Positions 22,694 through 34,417 of a stretch of 64,000 bases of DNA are shown here, in pieces. Origin of the DNA: Owenia fusiformis. Lineage: Eukaryota > Annelida > Polychaeta > Sabellida > Oweniidae. The stretch lies in assembly GCA_903813345.2 (NCBI GenBank), contig CAIIXF020000004.1, positions 18,213,513 through 18,277,512 on the forward strand, in the 5' to 3' direction. The position numbers were made by a program, and so were the translations under genes. Below the pieces are notes generated by a model. It was not told the DNA's origin. It did no database searches and saw only the letters and a list, made by a program, of their open reading frames with translations. Numbering within the stretch: the stretch's first letter is position 1; every line of letters starts with the position of its first letter.

Positions 22694-25535
22694 TAACTAG
22701 ATTTGTGAAATTGAACAAGTTCAATTTAAGACTCCAGATTTATTTGACCTAGATAGATCAGTAAAGAGCTGAGTAAGTAACTGAGTAATTAGCTGAGTAA
22801 GTACCTTAGTAGTAGTTGAGTAAGTAGCTGAGTAAGTAACTGAGTAAAAAGCTGAGTAGGTAGCTGAGTAAGTAGCTGAGTAAGTACCTGAGTTAGTAGC
22901 TGAGTAAGTTGCTAAGGAAGTAATAACTAATTAAGTAATTGAGTAAGTAGTCAAATAAGTAGCTGAGTAGGTAGAGAGGTAAAGTAGGGTATGCAGGAAT
23001 TTTTGAAAGTATATTTGATCAATCTGCATCGTGAATACTGGCAAGTGTGAATTTCAAACTTCAAAATGGTGTAGAATCTAAACCGGGGGTCAGATTGCAA
23101 TTTTAATTTCAGATCCAGATTCCTTAGGAAATTCTACCCCTAATTCATAACTCATACTTTAAAATTGGAGAACTTTTTATTTTGACCTACATTTCGGACA
23201 CCATATCTCAAAAGTGGGTCAAAAAACTTATTGACGGCAAAATGTTAACATTATTAGCACACTCTTTGCTACAAGTTTACAAAATTTCGGAGAATATCAT
23301 TGAAGTGTAGTGTCAGAATCGCAAAATAAAAAAAACTATGAATTTGACCTAGATTTTGAACTAGGTATTTTGGTGTCCAAACTTTGAAGGAAAGTAGCTT
23401 TTGAGGTCCCCTTCTTCTATGGGCTTTCATTATGTTTAGCTGTACTCATTCTATATCTCGTATTTTTATACTTCAAAAAATTATTCGGTCCCATTGATTT
23501 AACATGGGGCACCAAATTTAGCGATTTTTGAGATTACAAAACGCCATAACTTCAAAACAAGTAGTCGGATCGAAATTTGGTTTGCAGATCTAGATTTCTG
23601 AGAAAATTCTACCCTTAATTCATAACTCATACGTTAAATTTGGAAAACTTTTAACTTTGGCCTATTTTTCGGACACCATATCTCAAAAGTGGGTCAAAAT
23701 ACTTTCTGACGGCAAAACGCTAACACTATTAGCATACTCTTTGCTACCTGTATACAAAATTTTAAAGCATATCATTTAAATATAGTGTCAGAATCACAAA
23801 AATAAGGGAAAACTATAAATTTGACCTAGATTTTGACCTAGGCATTTTGGTGTCCAAATTTTGGAGCTAAGTAGCCTTCGAGGTCCCCTTCTTTAATAGG
23901 CTTTCATTATATTAAGCTGTACTCAGTCTATATCTCGTATTTTACACTTCAAAAAAATCTTTTTTCCCATTGACATAACATGGGGCAGCAAATTTAGCGA
24001 TTTTTGAGCTTTCAAAACACCATAACTTCCGAACAGGAGGTCGAATCAAAATTTGATTTGCAGATTCGGATTCCTGATAAAATTCTACCCCTTATTCATA
24101 ACTCATACGTTACATTTGAAGATTTTTTTATTTTGACCTACTTTTGGGACACCATATCTCAAAAGTGGGTCAAAATACTTTTTGACGGCAAAAGGCTAAC
24201 ACTATTAGCACACTCTTGGCTACAAGTATACACAATTTCGAAGAATATAATTAAAGTGTAGTGTCAGAATCGCAAAAATAAGGAAAAGCTTTGAATTTGA
24301 CCTAGATTTTGACCTAGGCATTTTGTTGTCCAAATTTTCAAAATTAGAAGGTTTTGAGGTCCCCTTCTTTTATGGGCTTCCATTATGTTTAGCGGTACTT
24401 AGTCTATATCTCGTATTTTACACTTCAAAAAAATATTTTTTCCCATTTACATAACATGGGGCACCAAATTTAGCGATATTTGAGCTTTTAAAACGCCATA
24501 ACTTCCGAACCGGAAGTCGGATCGAAATTTGGTTTGCAGATTTGGATTCCAGAGAAAATTTTATCCTTAATTCATAGCTCATACGTTAAATTTGGAAACT
24601 TTTTATTTTGACCTACTTTTCGGACACGCCATAACTTCCAAACCGGAAGTCGGATTGAAATTTGGTTTGCAGATTCGGATTCCTGAGAAAATTCTATACT
24701 TAATTCATAACTCAAACGTCAAATTTTGAGACTTTTTTATTTTGACCTACTTTTCGGACACCATATCTCAAAAATGGGGCAAAATACTTTCTGACGGCAA
24801 AAGGCTAACACTATTAGCAGACTCTTAGCTACATGTATACAAAATTTCGAAGAATATAATTAATCTGTTGTGTCAGAATCGCAAAAATAAGGAAAAACTT
24901 TGAATTTGACCTAGATTTTGACCTAGGCATTTTGGTGTCCAAATTTTGAAGCTAGATGGCTTATGAGGTCCCCTTCTTTTAAAAGCTTTCATTATATTTA
25001 GCTGAACTCAGTCTATATTTCGTATTTTTCACTTCAAAAAAATCTTTTTTCCCATTGACTTAACATGGGCACCAAATTTAGCGATTTTTGAGCTTTCAAA
25101 ACCCCATAACTTCCGAACAGGAAGTCGGATCAAAATTTGGTTTGCAGATTCGGATTCCTGAGAAAATTCTACCCTTATTTCATAGCTCATATGTTAAATT
25201 TGGAGAACTTTTTGGTTTTGACCTACTTTCAGGACGCCATATCTCAAAATCGCTAAGAGTAATCAAAAAACGGATGGCACACTCTCGATTTGTTTTTTTC
25301 TAAGCTACATGTTGAAAGTAAGATGAAGTAGTTACGACAAACAACAACGAAGATAATTGACAGAATGTTGATTTGACCTTGATTTGACCTAGTTCTTGAC
25401 CCTTGACCTAGATAAAAATTTGACCTAATTTCCCATCATCCCAGGAACTGCCCCTAGTTGATCATGTAAGCAGCTTAAAGTAAATTCTTTTAGTTGGTGA
25501 GAAATCTGGGAAGGAGGAAGATTCTGAAAGAATAA
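22694..25535. repeat. ~2.75-kb tandem repeat unit, right copy
   Basis: A near-identical direct repeat of 19948-22693 with the same order: the GAGTAAGTAGCT zone, subrepeats near 23540, 24020, 24495, 24630 and 25102, and the tail TAATTTCCCATCATCCCAGG to GGAGGAAGATTCTGAAAGAA. It retains the ~110 bases lost from the left copy (near 23010-23120). It is followed directly by an (AAT)n run. Confidence 0.9.
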
Positions 25536-25675
25536 TAATAATAATAATAATAATAAAGAAAACTGACGAAAGCAATAGACTCCAGATTTTCATCTGGAGT
25601 CTAATAATAATAATAATAAAGAAAACTGACGAAAGCAATAGACTCCAGATTTTCATCTGGAGTCTAATAATTGTT
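25530..25675. repeat. Two direct copies of a hairpin sequence with AAT microsatellite
   Basis: (AAT)n is followed by AAGAAAACTGACGAAAGCAA then the perfect hairpin AGACTCCAGAT-TTTC-ATCTGGAGTCT (25577-25602), then AATAATAATAA. The whole is repeated 63 bases on (hairpin 25640-25665). The same AGACTCCAGAT word lies near the left end of each 2.75-kb unit. Confidence 0.75.
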
Positions 25676-27057
25676 AATATTCCTGAGGAAATACACCAGA
25701 ATTCACGAATGAACCTCTGCAAGTTGTCAGCCCTGTAATACAACATTATCTTTCTTAAATGTCCAATATATATGCTAATTACATAATAAATATGCTCTAA
25801 GTAAATATACAAAACGGTTCTACAAATACATTACACTGTTACCCTTTCCAATATTTTAATTTTGGTTCTTTAAAAGAGAACTTCATCCTACTCTGACTTT
25901 AGGATAATCAAGCCATAACCAATCAGAATGCTGAAAATGTAGTCAATAAAACTATAATACAATATGTGATTGGAATTATGTGAACCTTGTGTGAACCTTG
26001 TGCACAAAGCATATAAATCATGGGACATATATACTGATTTAAATCAACTCATGATTTTGTATTTCAAATATGAGAGAATGAGCCTCTCTTATTACTTTAT
26101 TAACATAACATAAATTATTGAATATGTAGAACAATTTAGATAATGTAGTATATAATAATAGAGAAAATGCTGTATATAATATGATACCTGCATCTCTCTT
26201 TTCCTTATTCTTTCTTCAAATTTCTATTTTGCAATTCATATATTCAACAAGATAAATGTTAAGTACATATAATAAATAAGCCATTTTTATAGATATTGTA
26301 GTAAAAAGCTCTATACATCCAGAAGGATGTCCAGCACATGAATTAGTTATAAATTAAATGTAAAAAAATTACTGCTTAAAAAAGATTTGAATTGAAATAT
26401 CAATCCCCTAAGCATAATACTGCAAAACACATTTGTATGTATGTTTATTGTTAAATGCTACTGGACACAAAATGCAGAATCAATTTCCTCTAGTCTAATT
26501 TAAGCATCTGTGTATTCCTTCAATGCATCAAGCTTGTGTCAAACATTCTCATGCAAGATCATTGTAATTGTCATTAATCTTTGATCACAGGCTCAAGATA
26601 TATCAAATCAATTAATATTCTAAATCCAAATTATTACATTGTTTGACCTGGTGACATTCCATATAATACATGAGCGTCCCTTTTTGAGTCAAAGTTTTGT
26701 TTGTGTAACTTTTCCCTGGGATTTCATTCAAAGTGCTGAAGAAGAGAAGGCTTCAAGAGCAAGCTATGATGATCGAGACTCTTTTTAGTTTTTTTAGATG
26801 TACATGTAATCGCACCCCTTGAAAAATATCTGGGGTCAAGGCCCCTGTAATATCGAGGTAAAAATATGCCAACCAAAATCAGCTTTTGCCACTGAACTAT
26901 AAGAGGTATTTGCCATGGAGTGTCCCCTTTATGCAGTTTATATGAGGCAGGGGCTTCGACTCCTCCCTGAATACAGAGGCCTTAATTAATGTTTCCTTAT
27001 CGTATCACACACCGAATGCTGGTGGGTGAAACACAACTGCAGTAATGATTTAGTAGT
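25676..27057. other. Intergenic/3'UTR region downstream of DHRS12
   Basis: AT-rich with no open frame worth calling. The part next to 27057 is expected to be the 3'UTR of the minus-strand DHRS12 gene. The polyadenylation site was not identified with confidence, although several minus-strand AATAAA matches (plus-strand TTTATT) lie between 26090 and 26450. Confidence 0.4.
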
Positions 27058-30000
27058 CTATACCTTGAATTGATCATAAAAATCACTCAGTTTTTGCATG
27101 AATTTTGTCTCTACTTGTGGAGTGTATTTTGTCCAAGCCAGTGGTAGATGTGTTGACACAGCCTTGCGATCTGGAAATAAAACGTAACAATATATTTTCA
27201 AAAATTGGTACTAGATTTCTAAATTAGAACTTATTGAATACACAATCTTTTATATTGAGGTGTTGGACACAGCTTTTAGAGTATGGAATTCAAGTCTACT
27301 GAACTTCTGTTTTTTCTCTTATCGCTTTATCACAACAAATTGTAAGCAAATCCCCATCTACATCATTTGGTTGATTATTTACATGCACTTGTTGTACAGG
27401 GTGTCCCTAAACGTCTATTTACACTAATGCACTTGTTGTGCAGGGTGTCCCTAAACGTCTCTTTACACTTTAAAGACTTTGTATTAGAATTGTAAAGAAA
27501 CTTCATGGGCATTCTGTGTTTTTCTTATTATTGGTAATAATGCCGTTTCAAGGGAATATTCAGAAATGGCTAAAGAAGGATTTGGGAAGGTGTATAAAGA
27601 GTGGTTGATAAGGCACCAACAGATAATGGACAATCAGGGGAATTACTTTGAGGAGTAATTTAGCTATAAATGTGTATGAATGTGTCAAAAAGCTAATTCC
27701 AATACAATTTAAATACTGCTATTACAGTCGAAAAGGTGTGTAAAATTAACAAAATGTGACGTAAATCATCATACTCCGACAACTCCGGGTCTGTGGCGAC
27801 ATGTTAATCATTTGAGAATAAAATCAAAAATATAACAGCTACAAGGCTGAAATTGATGTCAATCATTCCTCAATGTTTGCCTATTAAGTGCTCCAAAGAC
27901 AAAAAAACTATCCATGCCTTATATCTCCCTCAAAAAATTATCATGACATCTGGGACACCCTGTACAAGGTTTGTCCAAAAAGTCTACATTTTACTCTAAT
28001 TTGTGGCAGATAAAATCATTCAAGAATATTTTCTGAATATGCCCTACCTTGGTAGAATAGTCCGCTCTTGTTCTGAAGGGCAGCGTCTGATATTGCAAGC
28101 CATACTATTGTATCAGCACCTTGTTGGGGGGTCCTAAGGCTCCACCTATGCTCCTTATAGAAATCTTAAAGGTAACCGGTACACTAAGTAGGGATAAATT
28201 ATCATTAACATACACAGCCAATCTCTAACAGTACCCTATGGTATAGTTTTGGCTACAATACTGTACAGCACTGTAAAATATGGTACCATACATACAGTAC
28301 CATAGACTCAAACAGTACCATGAACACTGTACTGAACACCTTACATGAATGGTACTGGTACAATACTCTCAATGTACTGTATGGAAATGATTTCAGAGTG
28401 CGAATCGGGGTGTATGGGAATAATGAGCACAGAAAATGAGCTGTATTCAACATTCTTAATTTCAACATTCTTAATTTCAAGTAGACTGTAAAATACAATG
28501 GACAGCCGCAATAATATGCTCTTTGGTTCAAAATACGAGCAGACACCTACTTTTCATCAAGCTTACCTGGCATAGATGTTTGAACTGCAGGAGTGTCAGC
28601 CCATCCTGGGTGCATGCAGGAAAAATGTACACTAGTATAGAGTTTTGCATAGTTTTCTGTCATGACAACTTGCTGCCTCTAGAAACATAGAAACAATGCT
28701 GATTTTAACATTACATACCAAACATAGTTGACCAATTCAAGAGTATGTGTAACTATTAAGGGAAAGCATAACTCTTATACAATGTTTATTTGGACAGAAA
28801 TCTTTTCTTCTTTTCTTGTTTACACAATACACACAGAACTGGAATGTGTGAGATTTATATTCATTTCAAACAAAAAATTTTTTCATTTACAACATTTTTT
28901 AATCTTAAACTTCAACTTTTCAAATTAAATGGCAACCAGAACAATGGCAACGCCAAAGCGTAGCGAATCCCATCGAACAGAAATGGCTGGCATTTTTACA
29001 AACGAAATATATAGCAAACATCATAAAACAACACACCAGAAAGGCCACCATTTTCAAAATGGTTGCTCACTAGCCAAGTTGTCATCAGAAGAAATAATAT
29101 GCTTTTAAGTAGCCACCTATAAAATCTTTGAAAAATCGCATACATGTACTTGTAAAATAACACACATAAAAATGGTGGCCATTTTTCAAAATGGCTGACT
29201 TAACTCCCCAAAGTTTTATTAGACAATGTGCCATGCTTAAAGTATTCACATATCAAATATGAACAAAATTGCTCCACTACTTTTCGAGTTATAGTAAAAA
29301 ATGTAAAAATGACAGCCATTTTTATAAAATGGCTGCCTACTATCTGAAGTGTCATGAGACAGTGTGCAAGGCTCATGAGTATTCACATATCAAATATGAC
29401 CAAATCGCTTCACTACTTTTCAAGTTATAGTAAAAACATAAAAATGGTGACCATTTTTCAAAATGGCCACCTACTACCCAAAGTGTCATTAGACAGTGTG
29501 CCATGCTTATAGTATTCACATATGAAATATGAAACATACCAAATATGAACAAAATCGCTTCACTACTTTTCGAGTTATAGTAAAATACGTTAAAATGGCG
29601 GCCATTTTTCCGCATTCTACCAAAAGTGTCATAGGACGGTGTGCCATGCTTATAGTATTCACATACCAAATATGAACAAAATCGCTCCACTACTTTTCGA
29701 GTTATAGTAATATACGTTAAAATGGCGGCCATTTTGAAAAATGGCCGCCTTCTACCAAAAGTGTCTTTAGGCAGTGTGCAATGATTTTTTACATTTAAAA
29801 CATATTGCTATTACAGTTTTACATATTGCACCTAAATTACTGTAACATATTGCATATTAACATATTGCTATTACAGTTTTACATATTGCACCTAAATTAC
29901 TGTAAAATCGGCACTAAAATGGCCGCCATTTTGAATTGAGCGGCCATTTTGAAAATCGGCTTTCGAGCAGAACTTCTACCCCCATAGGATATATGTGTAC

Positions 30001-33000
30001 AAAATATGAACAAAATCAGGCTAACGGTATTTGAGTTATCGCCCGGACGGACGGACAGACGTACGTACGGACGGACGGACGGAGGCGTTCCCTATATCCC
30101 TCCGAACTTCGTTCGATGGGATAAAAACAGAATTAACAAGTCATTAACATGACAAAATGTCACCATCACCACCAAGTTGCTCACAATATTATAAGTTCAA
30201 TCTTAAGTCAGATTTGAATGTCTGAGAACTCTGTAGATGATTTTGAAAAAAAGGTCAATTTGAAACAAGTTTTTTGACCCTGAAAAGTTCATTGAAGTTG
30301 AAATCTCAAATCTAAAGTCAGATATGAATTTTTGAGAACTTTAAGATGATTTTGAAAAAAAAATTAACAATATGTCACCACTTTTTGGTGATGACATAAA
30401 AATGATAGAAGCAATCATTTCAAAAGGCTTGTATGTTTCCCCACAATCAAAGTACATGAACATGAATATTATTTGAAGAAAGAATTGAGATTATATCTCT
30501 TTGAATGAAAGTGAAGAAATGTCCAAATTGAATTGATCTTTATAAAACTTCAAAGAATACTGTCATCTCTAGTCTCTGCTGCACCTTTATGGCACATGAA
30601 TATTTGAACGGTTTCAGTTTGGTTTTGCAAAGTAATGTACCTTGTTTTTTGCATATGACTGTGTACCATCAAAAAATGGTGCACGTTTTTCCATTTGTAA
30701 GTCATCAGGGTCAAGTCCTTCCACATACATCCCCCCTGAGGATACTGTGATCTGAAGACATAGAATATCAGCAATTGAAGTAAAGGGTTATATATTTCTT
30801 GATAGCACAGAAGTGACTTCATAGAATAATGTAGTTGGTGGTATGAGACACAGCATTATATTTAACTCACTTAGTGTCCACAGTACTGGCAAATATTATT
30901 GATTAAAAAATCAAATCAAAGGAGATTTAATGGCATTTGGCATTCACACCCATCCAGAGATCTGGAGACGGTTAAACTCAGCCCATTATTCATATATCGC
31001 AAATAATTTTAATTTTCTTTTCAAAACAATAATCAAAAAGACACATTAATACAACAGGATACAGTTCACACGCCAAGATTTTTTATCATCAGGATTATAC
31101 TACTTATATACTTGTATCTGATGTGTTTTGCTCAACATATCTCAATATTCCACCCTTTGGCAGAGTGCAGACAAATTCTCAATGGGTTAGCATATAATTT
31201 CAACAGGGAGATGCTGGAGAGATCACTCATTTAACCAAAGACAGTAAATCAAAACATTGTACCACTCTTGGCTGCTGACTCTGTTGTAATAAAGGCATCA
31301 ATGAGGTGGTTAGTACATGTGTACCCAGTACATTGGTTGCAAAATTCTTCTCAAGGCCATCCTCAGTAAGTTCACGTTGGTTCACCATACAACCAGCATT
31401 GTTGATCTAAAATAAGACCAGAACACTAGACATATACAAAACAAAAACTTTCCACAGAATTTCCTCCTCAGAAATCAGCCAGTACACTTTAAACATTTCG
31501 TTTTTAATGAATTCCAGTTAGAAGGTTCAAAGCCAACTTTACTACAGCATGATCCTGATATTTTGATCAATTCTAACACTTACTAAGACATCTAGCTTCT
31601 CTCCTGACTCAAGGAATGTTTGAGCAAATCTTTGAATGCTTCTGGGTAGAGACATGTCCAGTTGATGGAATATCACTTCCTGAAAGAAAATATAAGGCCT
31701 GAGGTCAGCTGGCAATGTATAATATAATATGTAATATGTGTTTAAGTATATGAAATAACTAACAGTATATGTTATATTCATATATACATGTAATTCATGT
31801 ATATCATGTTAAAACATTTGATTGATTTTGTATTATAATATAAATTGAATATTGGTGAGAACCTGCCTAGTTCACCCACCTTGGAACCTGACTCAGTTAT
31901 AACATCTTGTTGAGCAGCCCTCCCTCTCTCCTCACTGCGACAAACCATGTGAACTTTACCCCCTAAAATAAACAAATTATACATGTATGCAATAATAGCT
32001 CCTCAGACTATATTGTATATATTGTATATACATTTATACCACTTTAAGTCCAATTACAGTTGTATAACATGGGTCTATAACAACGATATACAGTTGAGAG
32101 TGGTATATCGTCATCGTATACAACTCCTCTGTATACACTCCAGCGTATACCACTGTAGAAGTGCATTCTGGGAACTAATGAATAAAAAAATCATGAAAAT
32201 TTTCATGATTTTCTAGAATCAAGTGACGTCATAAATAGTTCTGGCATGATTTGCTAGAATCAAGCCACGTCATAAATGGTTCGAGATCAACATCAGCATT
32301 ATTGAGTTGGCTAGATGGGATATTTTTATGGTTTTTAATTATTATGACTGTGTTCGAATCAACTGTAATTGAACTTAGAGTGGCATAATAAGATTATATA
32401 ATGGTTCATTCTGTATATCGTGCATTTTATACTCTCATGAGAATATAATATATTCACTCGTTCGCTACGCTCACTTGTGAATATATTATATACTCACTCG
32501 AGTATAAACACGATATACAGAAAGAACCATTATATAACCTCATAGTACATTATGGCCTAGCTAAACAAACCATCAACTCGTATGTGTGCGCTGCATCAGT
32601 TCACATAAAAGAACACAGGGCTCCTTTGATAAGGGATTTCTGGATCTGTCTGTCTAGCATTATTTGGAATAGAAGTAGCCTATAACATTATGGAACTATC
32701 TTGTGTACCCAAGATCCAAATAAATAAATCATCCATACATATAGACAGATTAGTAAATAACATGTACCTTTCTTGGCAATCTCCACTGCTGCTGCTTTAC
32801 CAATACCAGAGTTACTCCCAGTGATCATAAAACTTTTATTCTTAATGTCCACCTTCTCCAGGTCATTAGGGTTGAAGTTTTTACTTGCTGCTGCATAGCC
32901 ATCTCTGAAAAGGAATACTGCACTATAACCAGACAATAATATAGACACTCTCCTATTTTGAAATTACAAGGTAATTATATTAAAATGGTACATGTATTGA

Positions 33001-33561
33001 TTTTATTTCTCAGGTCATATACACGCGGTCCTAACTTCGACCATTAAAATTTGAATTTTTGACCTACCGGATGTTTGAAAATCAAGGATTGCGACTCTCA
33101 TACTGCACCGTTTTTCTTCAAACTTATACCATTAAAAGCAGAACAAAATTGCCTTTCTGTCGGTGCATTACTTAATTGTAAAGAGTCCCTCGTTCTAGCA
33201 GCGCCTTAGAAGGCCTTCTTACAGCTGGGGACCAAAATGCCGCTGGAAGTAGGGACTCTGTTTAAGAGAATAATGTACCATCAGAAAGGGATTTTTGTTA
33301 TGCTTTGAATGGAACAAGTTTGAAGAAAAACGGTGCAGTATGAGACTCGTAATCCTTGATTTTCAAACAGCTGGTAGGTCAAAAATTCAAAATAACGGTT
33401 GAAGTTAGAACTGCGTGATATAGGCCTAATCTCAATTTAATGAAAAAAGGAAACATTTTTTCAAAACGTTCTGTAGGATAAGGAATAAAAACTTACTTAG
33501 TAAATTCCTTTTTGGCCTTAAGATACCAGACAACATTTCTGTATAATGTTCCAGCTTGCAT
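27058..33561 (-). CDS. DHRS12: DHRS12-type short-chain dehydrogenase/reductase, complete
   Basis: NAD(P)-dependent oxidoreductase of the classical SDR fold; the physiological substrate of the DHRS12 family is uncertain. Nine minus-strand coding exons: 33561-33497, 32904-32768, 31962-31880, 31679-31584, 31406-31263, 30751-30641, 28678-28567, 28164-28048, 27170-27058. All are GT-AG and join in phase to 325 residues (human protein about 317). Motifs: cofactor loop TGSNSGIG at residues 50-57, INNAG at 128-132, ITVSSGG at 176-182 with the catalytic Ser, and Tyr208-x-x-x-Lys212 in SYAKNK. Family signatures include LYRNVVWYLK at the N-terminus, CMVNQRELTEDGLEKNFATN, CMHPGWADTP and DRKAVSTHLPLAW near the end. 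The active-site residues are intact. The start is the first in-frame Met matching the family N-terminus; an out-of-frame ATG lies 14 bases upstream. Confidence 0.95.
27392..27967. mobile_element. DNA-transposon-like element in DHRS12 intron 8
   Basis: The ends TTGTACAGGGTGTCCC (27392-27407) and GGGACACCCTGTACAA (27952-27967) are perfect 16-bp inverted repeats. The left 42 bases, GCACTTGTTGTACAGGGTGT plus CCCTAAACGTCT, are duplicated in tandem immediately downstream. No transposase frame remains, so the element is non-autonomous. Target-site duplication is not evident. Confidence 0.75.
28968..30122. repeat. Tandem repeat block built on paired ATGGCGGCC/GGCCATTTT hairpins
   Basis: Between about 29035 and 29770 a ~120-140-bp unit recurs five to six times. 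It contains TATTCACATATCAAATATGA, ACAAAATCGCTCCACTACTT, TTCGAGTTATAGTA, then a hairpin of AAAATGGCGGCCATTTTT with AAAATGGCCGCC, then AGTGTCATTAGACAGTGTGC. A 29880-30120 tail has GGACGGACGGAC runs. ATCCCATCGAAC at 28968-28979 and GTTCGATGGGAT at 30111-30122 are perfect inverted 12-mers bounding the block. A minus-strand frame at 29373-29732 is just a translation of the repeat. Confidence 0.7.
30135..30397 (-). mobile_element. TGTCACCACC-family element, short reverse-oriented copy in DHRS12 intron
   Basis: Reverse-complement relative of the element at 41090-42525. Its right end here, ATATGTCACCACTTTTTGGT then GATGACATA, is the reverse of the family's left hairpin end. Its left end, AACATGACAAAATGTCACCA, is the reverse of the other end. 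The inside carries only one to two copies of the minisatellite (TCTGAGAACTCTGTAGATGA, TTTTGAAAAAAAGG), against about nine in the long copy. Confidence 0.65.
32393..32538. repeat. 146-bp fold-back sequence in DHRS12 intron 2
   Basis: ATTATATAATGGTTCATTCT then GTATATCGTG on the left is mirrored by CACGATATACAG then AAAGAACCATTATATAA on the right. The inner arms TATACTCTCATGAGAATATA and TATATTCACTCG pair with CTTGTGAATATATTATATAC and TCACTCGAGTATAA around a short loop, TTCGCTACG. Confidence 0.7.
33018..33422. mobile_element. Near-complete palindromic (fold-back) element in DHRS12 intron 1
   Basis: Two arms of about 185 bp are inverted copies at roughly 85-90% identity by eye, with a loop of only ~35 bases (33205-33238). 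Matching landmarks: TAACTTCGACC/GGTTGAAGTTA at the tips, TTTTTGACCTACC/GGTAGGTCAAAAA, TTTGAAAATCAAGGATT and its inverse, ATACTGCACCGTTTTTCTTC and its inverse, then AGAGTCCCT/AGGGACTCT near the centre. No coding capacity and no clear target-site duplication. Confidence 0.75.
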
Positions 33562-34417
33562 GATTCTTCCACCATGTACCCTCCTTGTTAGCCTGCCTGG
33601 AATACATAATTCAGCATGGAATCAAATTATTTAGAAAGTCATGTTTTTGCCACAATGAGGCTCATATAATTTTTAGCTTTAATATCGATGTCCCATGCCT
33701 GCCCTGAACTGTGGTGAGGAACTCTGCAGGTTCAGCTAATTGTATTTCAAAATTATAATCATCAATTCTTGGCACTTGACAAATACAGTTCATTATGTAC
33801 CTAATAGGTTCGCTTGAGGTAAATTGATCAGGTAAACCGGATGTAACCTTACTGGGTATGTTGCAATGTACTCAGAAATAATCCCCGGAGTTGATGGAGG
33901 ACATTTTGAAATACTGGTTGATTTAAAGATTGTAGTGTATACCTCTGCAATATGAGACACCCATGACTATTTTGGCTTTGAGAGAGCATTCAGGCTGGTG
34001 TTTAGAATCAATTGAGGAAAGAAATGTGTGCATAGCTAGCGATGATATTTTTTGGCTTTTTGAAATATAATGTGTGATATAATGTGTGATTTACTGTATG
34101 TGCGCAAGACATCTACATCAATAATCTGCAAAAGGCTAATAAGCCCATTTAAAGCAGACAAGCTCAGATACATAGTTTAACAGTGATAAAATTTGAATAG
34201 AATAAAATTTAAACCTTAACATTTAAAAGATAGATTTATGGTTTACAACTCATTTTAAAATCGAAAGGAAACTCCCTGGTTGGCCCATGTACCCCCCCCC
34301 CCCCCCAGGAAGTCCCTTTATGTTGAAATACCCTGGGACGACTGTCAGGCTACCGCATTGACATAAGACCATAATGTATAGATGGTCTTGGTACTAGATA
34401 GAATAACGGGGTGGGGT
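33562..34417. other. Upstream region of DHRS12
   Basis: Probably holds the DHRS12 promoter and any 5'UTR exon: an AG acceptor-like ATTCCAG lies near 33600, about 40 bases upstream of the start codon, so an upstream non-coding exon is possible. A 15-16-base poly-C run lies near 34291-34306. No other gene seen. Confidence 0.35.

Noticed and set aside
20683-25303. Several similar plus-strand frames (such as 20683-20934, 21135-21416, 24004-24261, 25088-25303)
   Set aside because: They are translations of the ~475-bp subrepeats. The frames differ between subrepeats and carry no recognisable domain.
29373-29732. 119-codon minus-strand frame with internal repeats
   Set aside because: Falls wholly inside the ATGGCGGCC tandem array in a DHRS12 intron; product of repeat periodicity.
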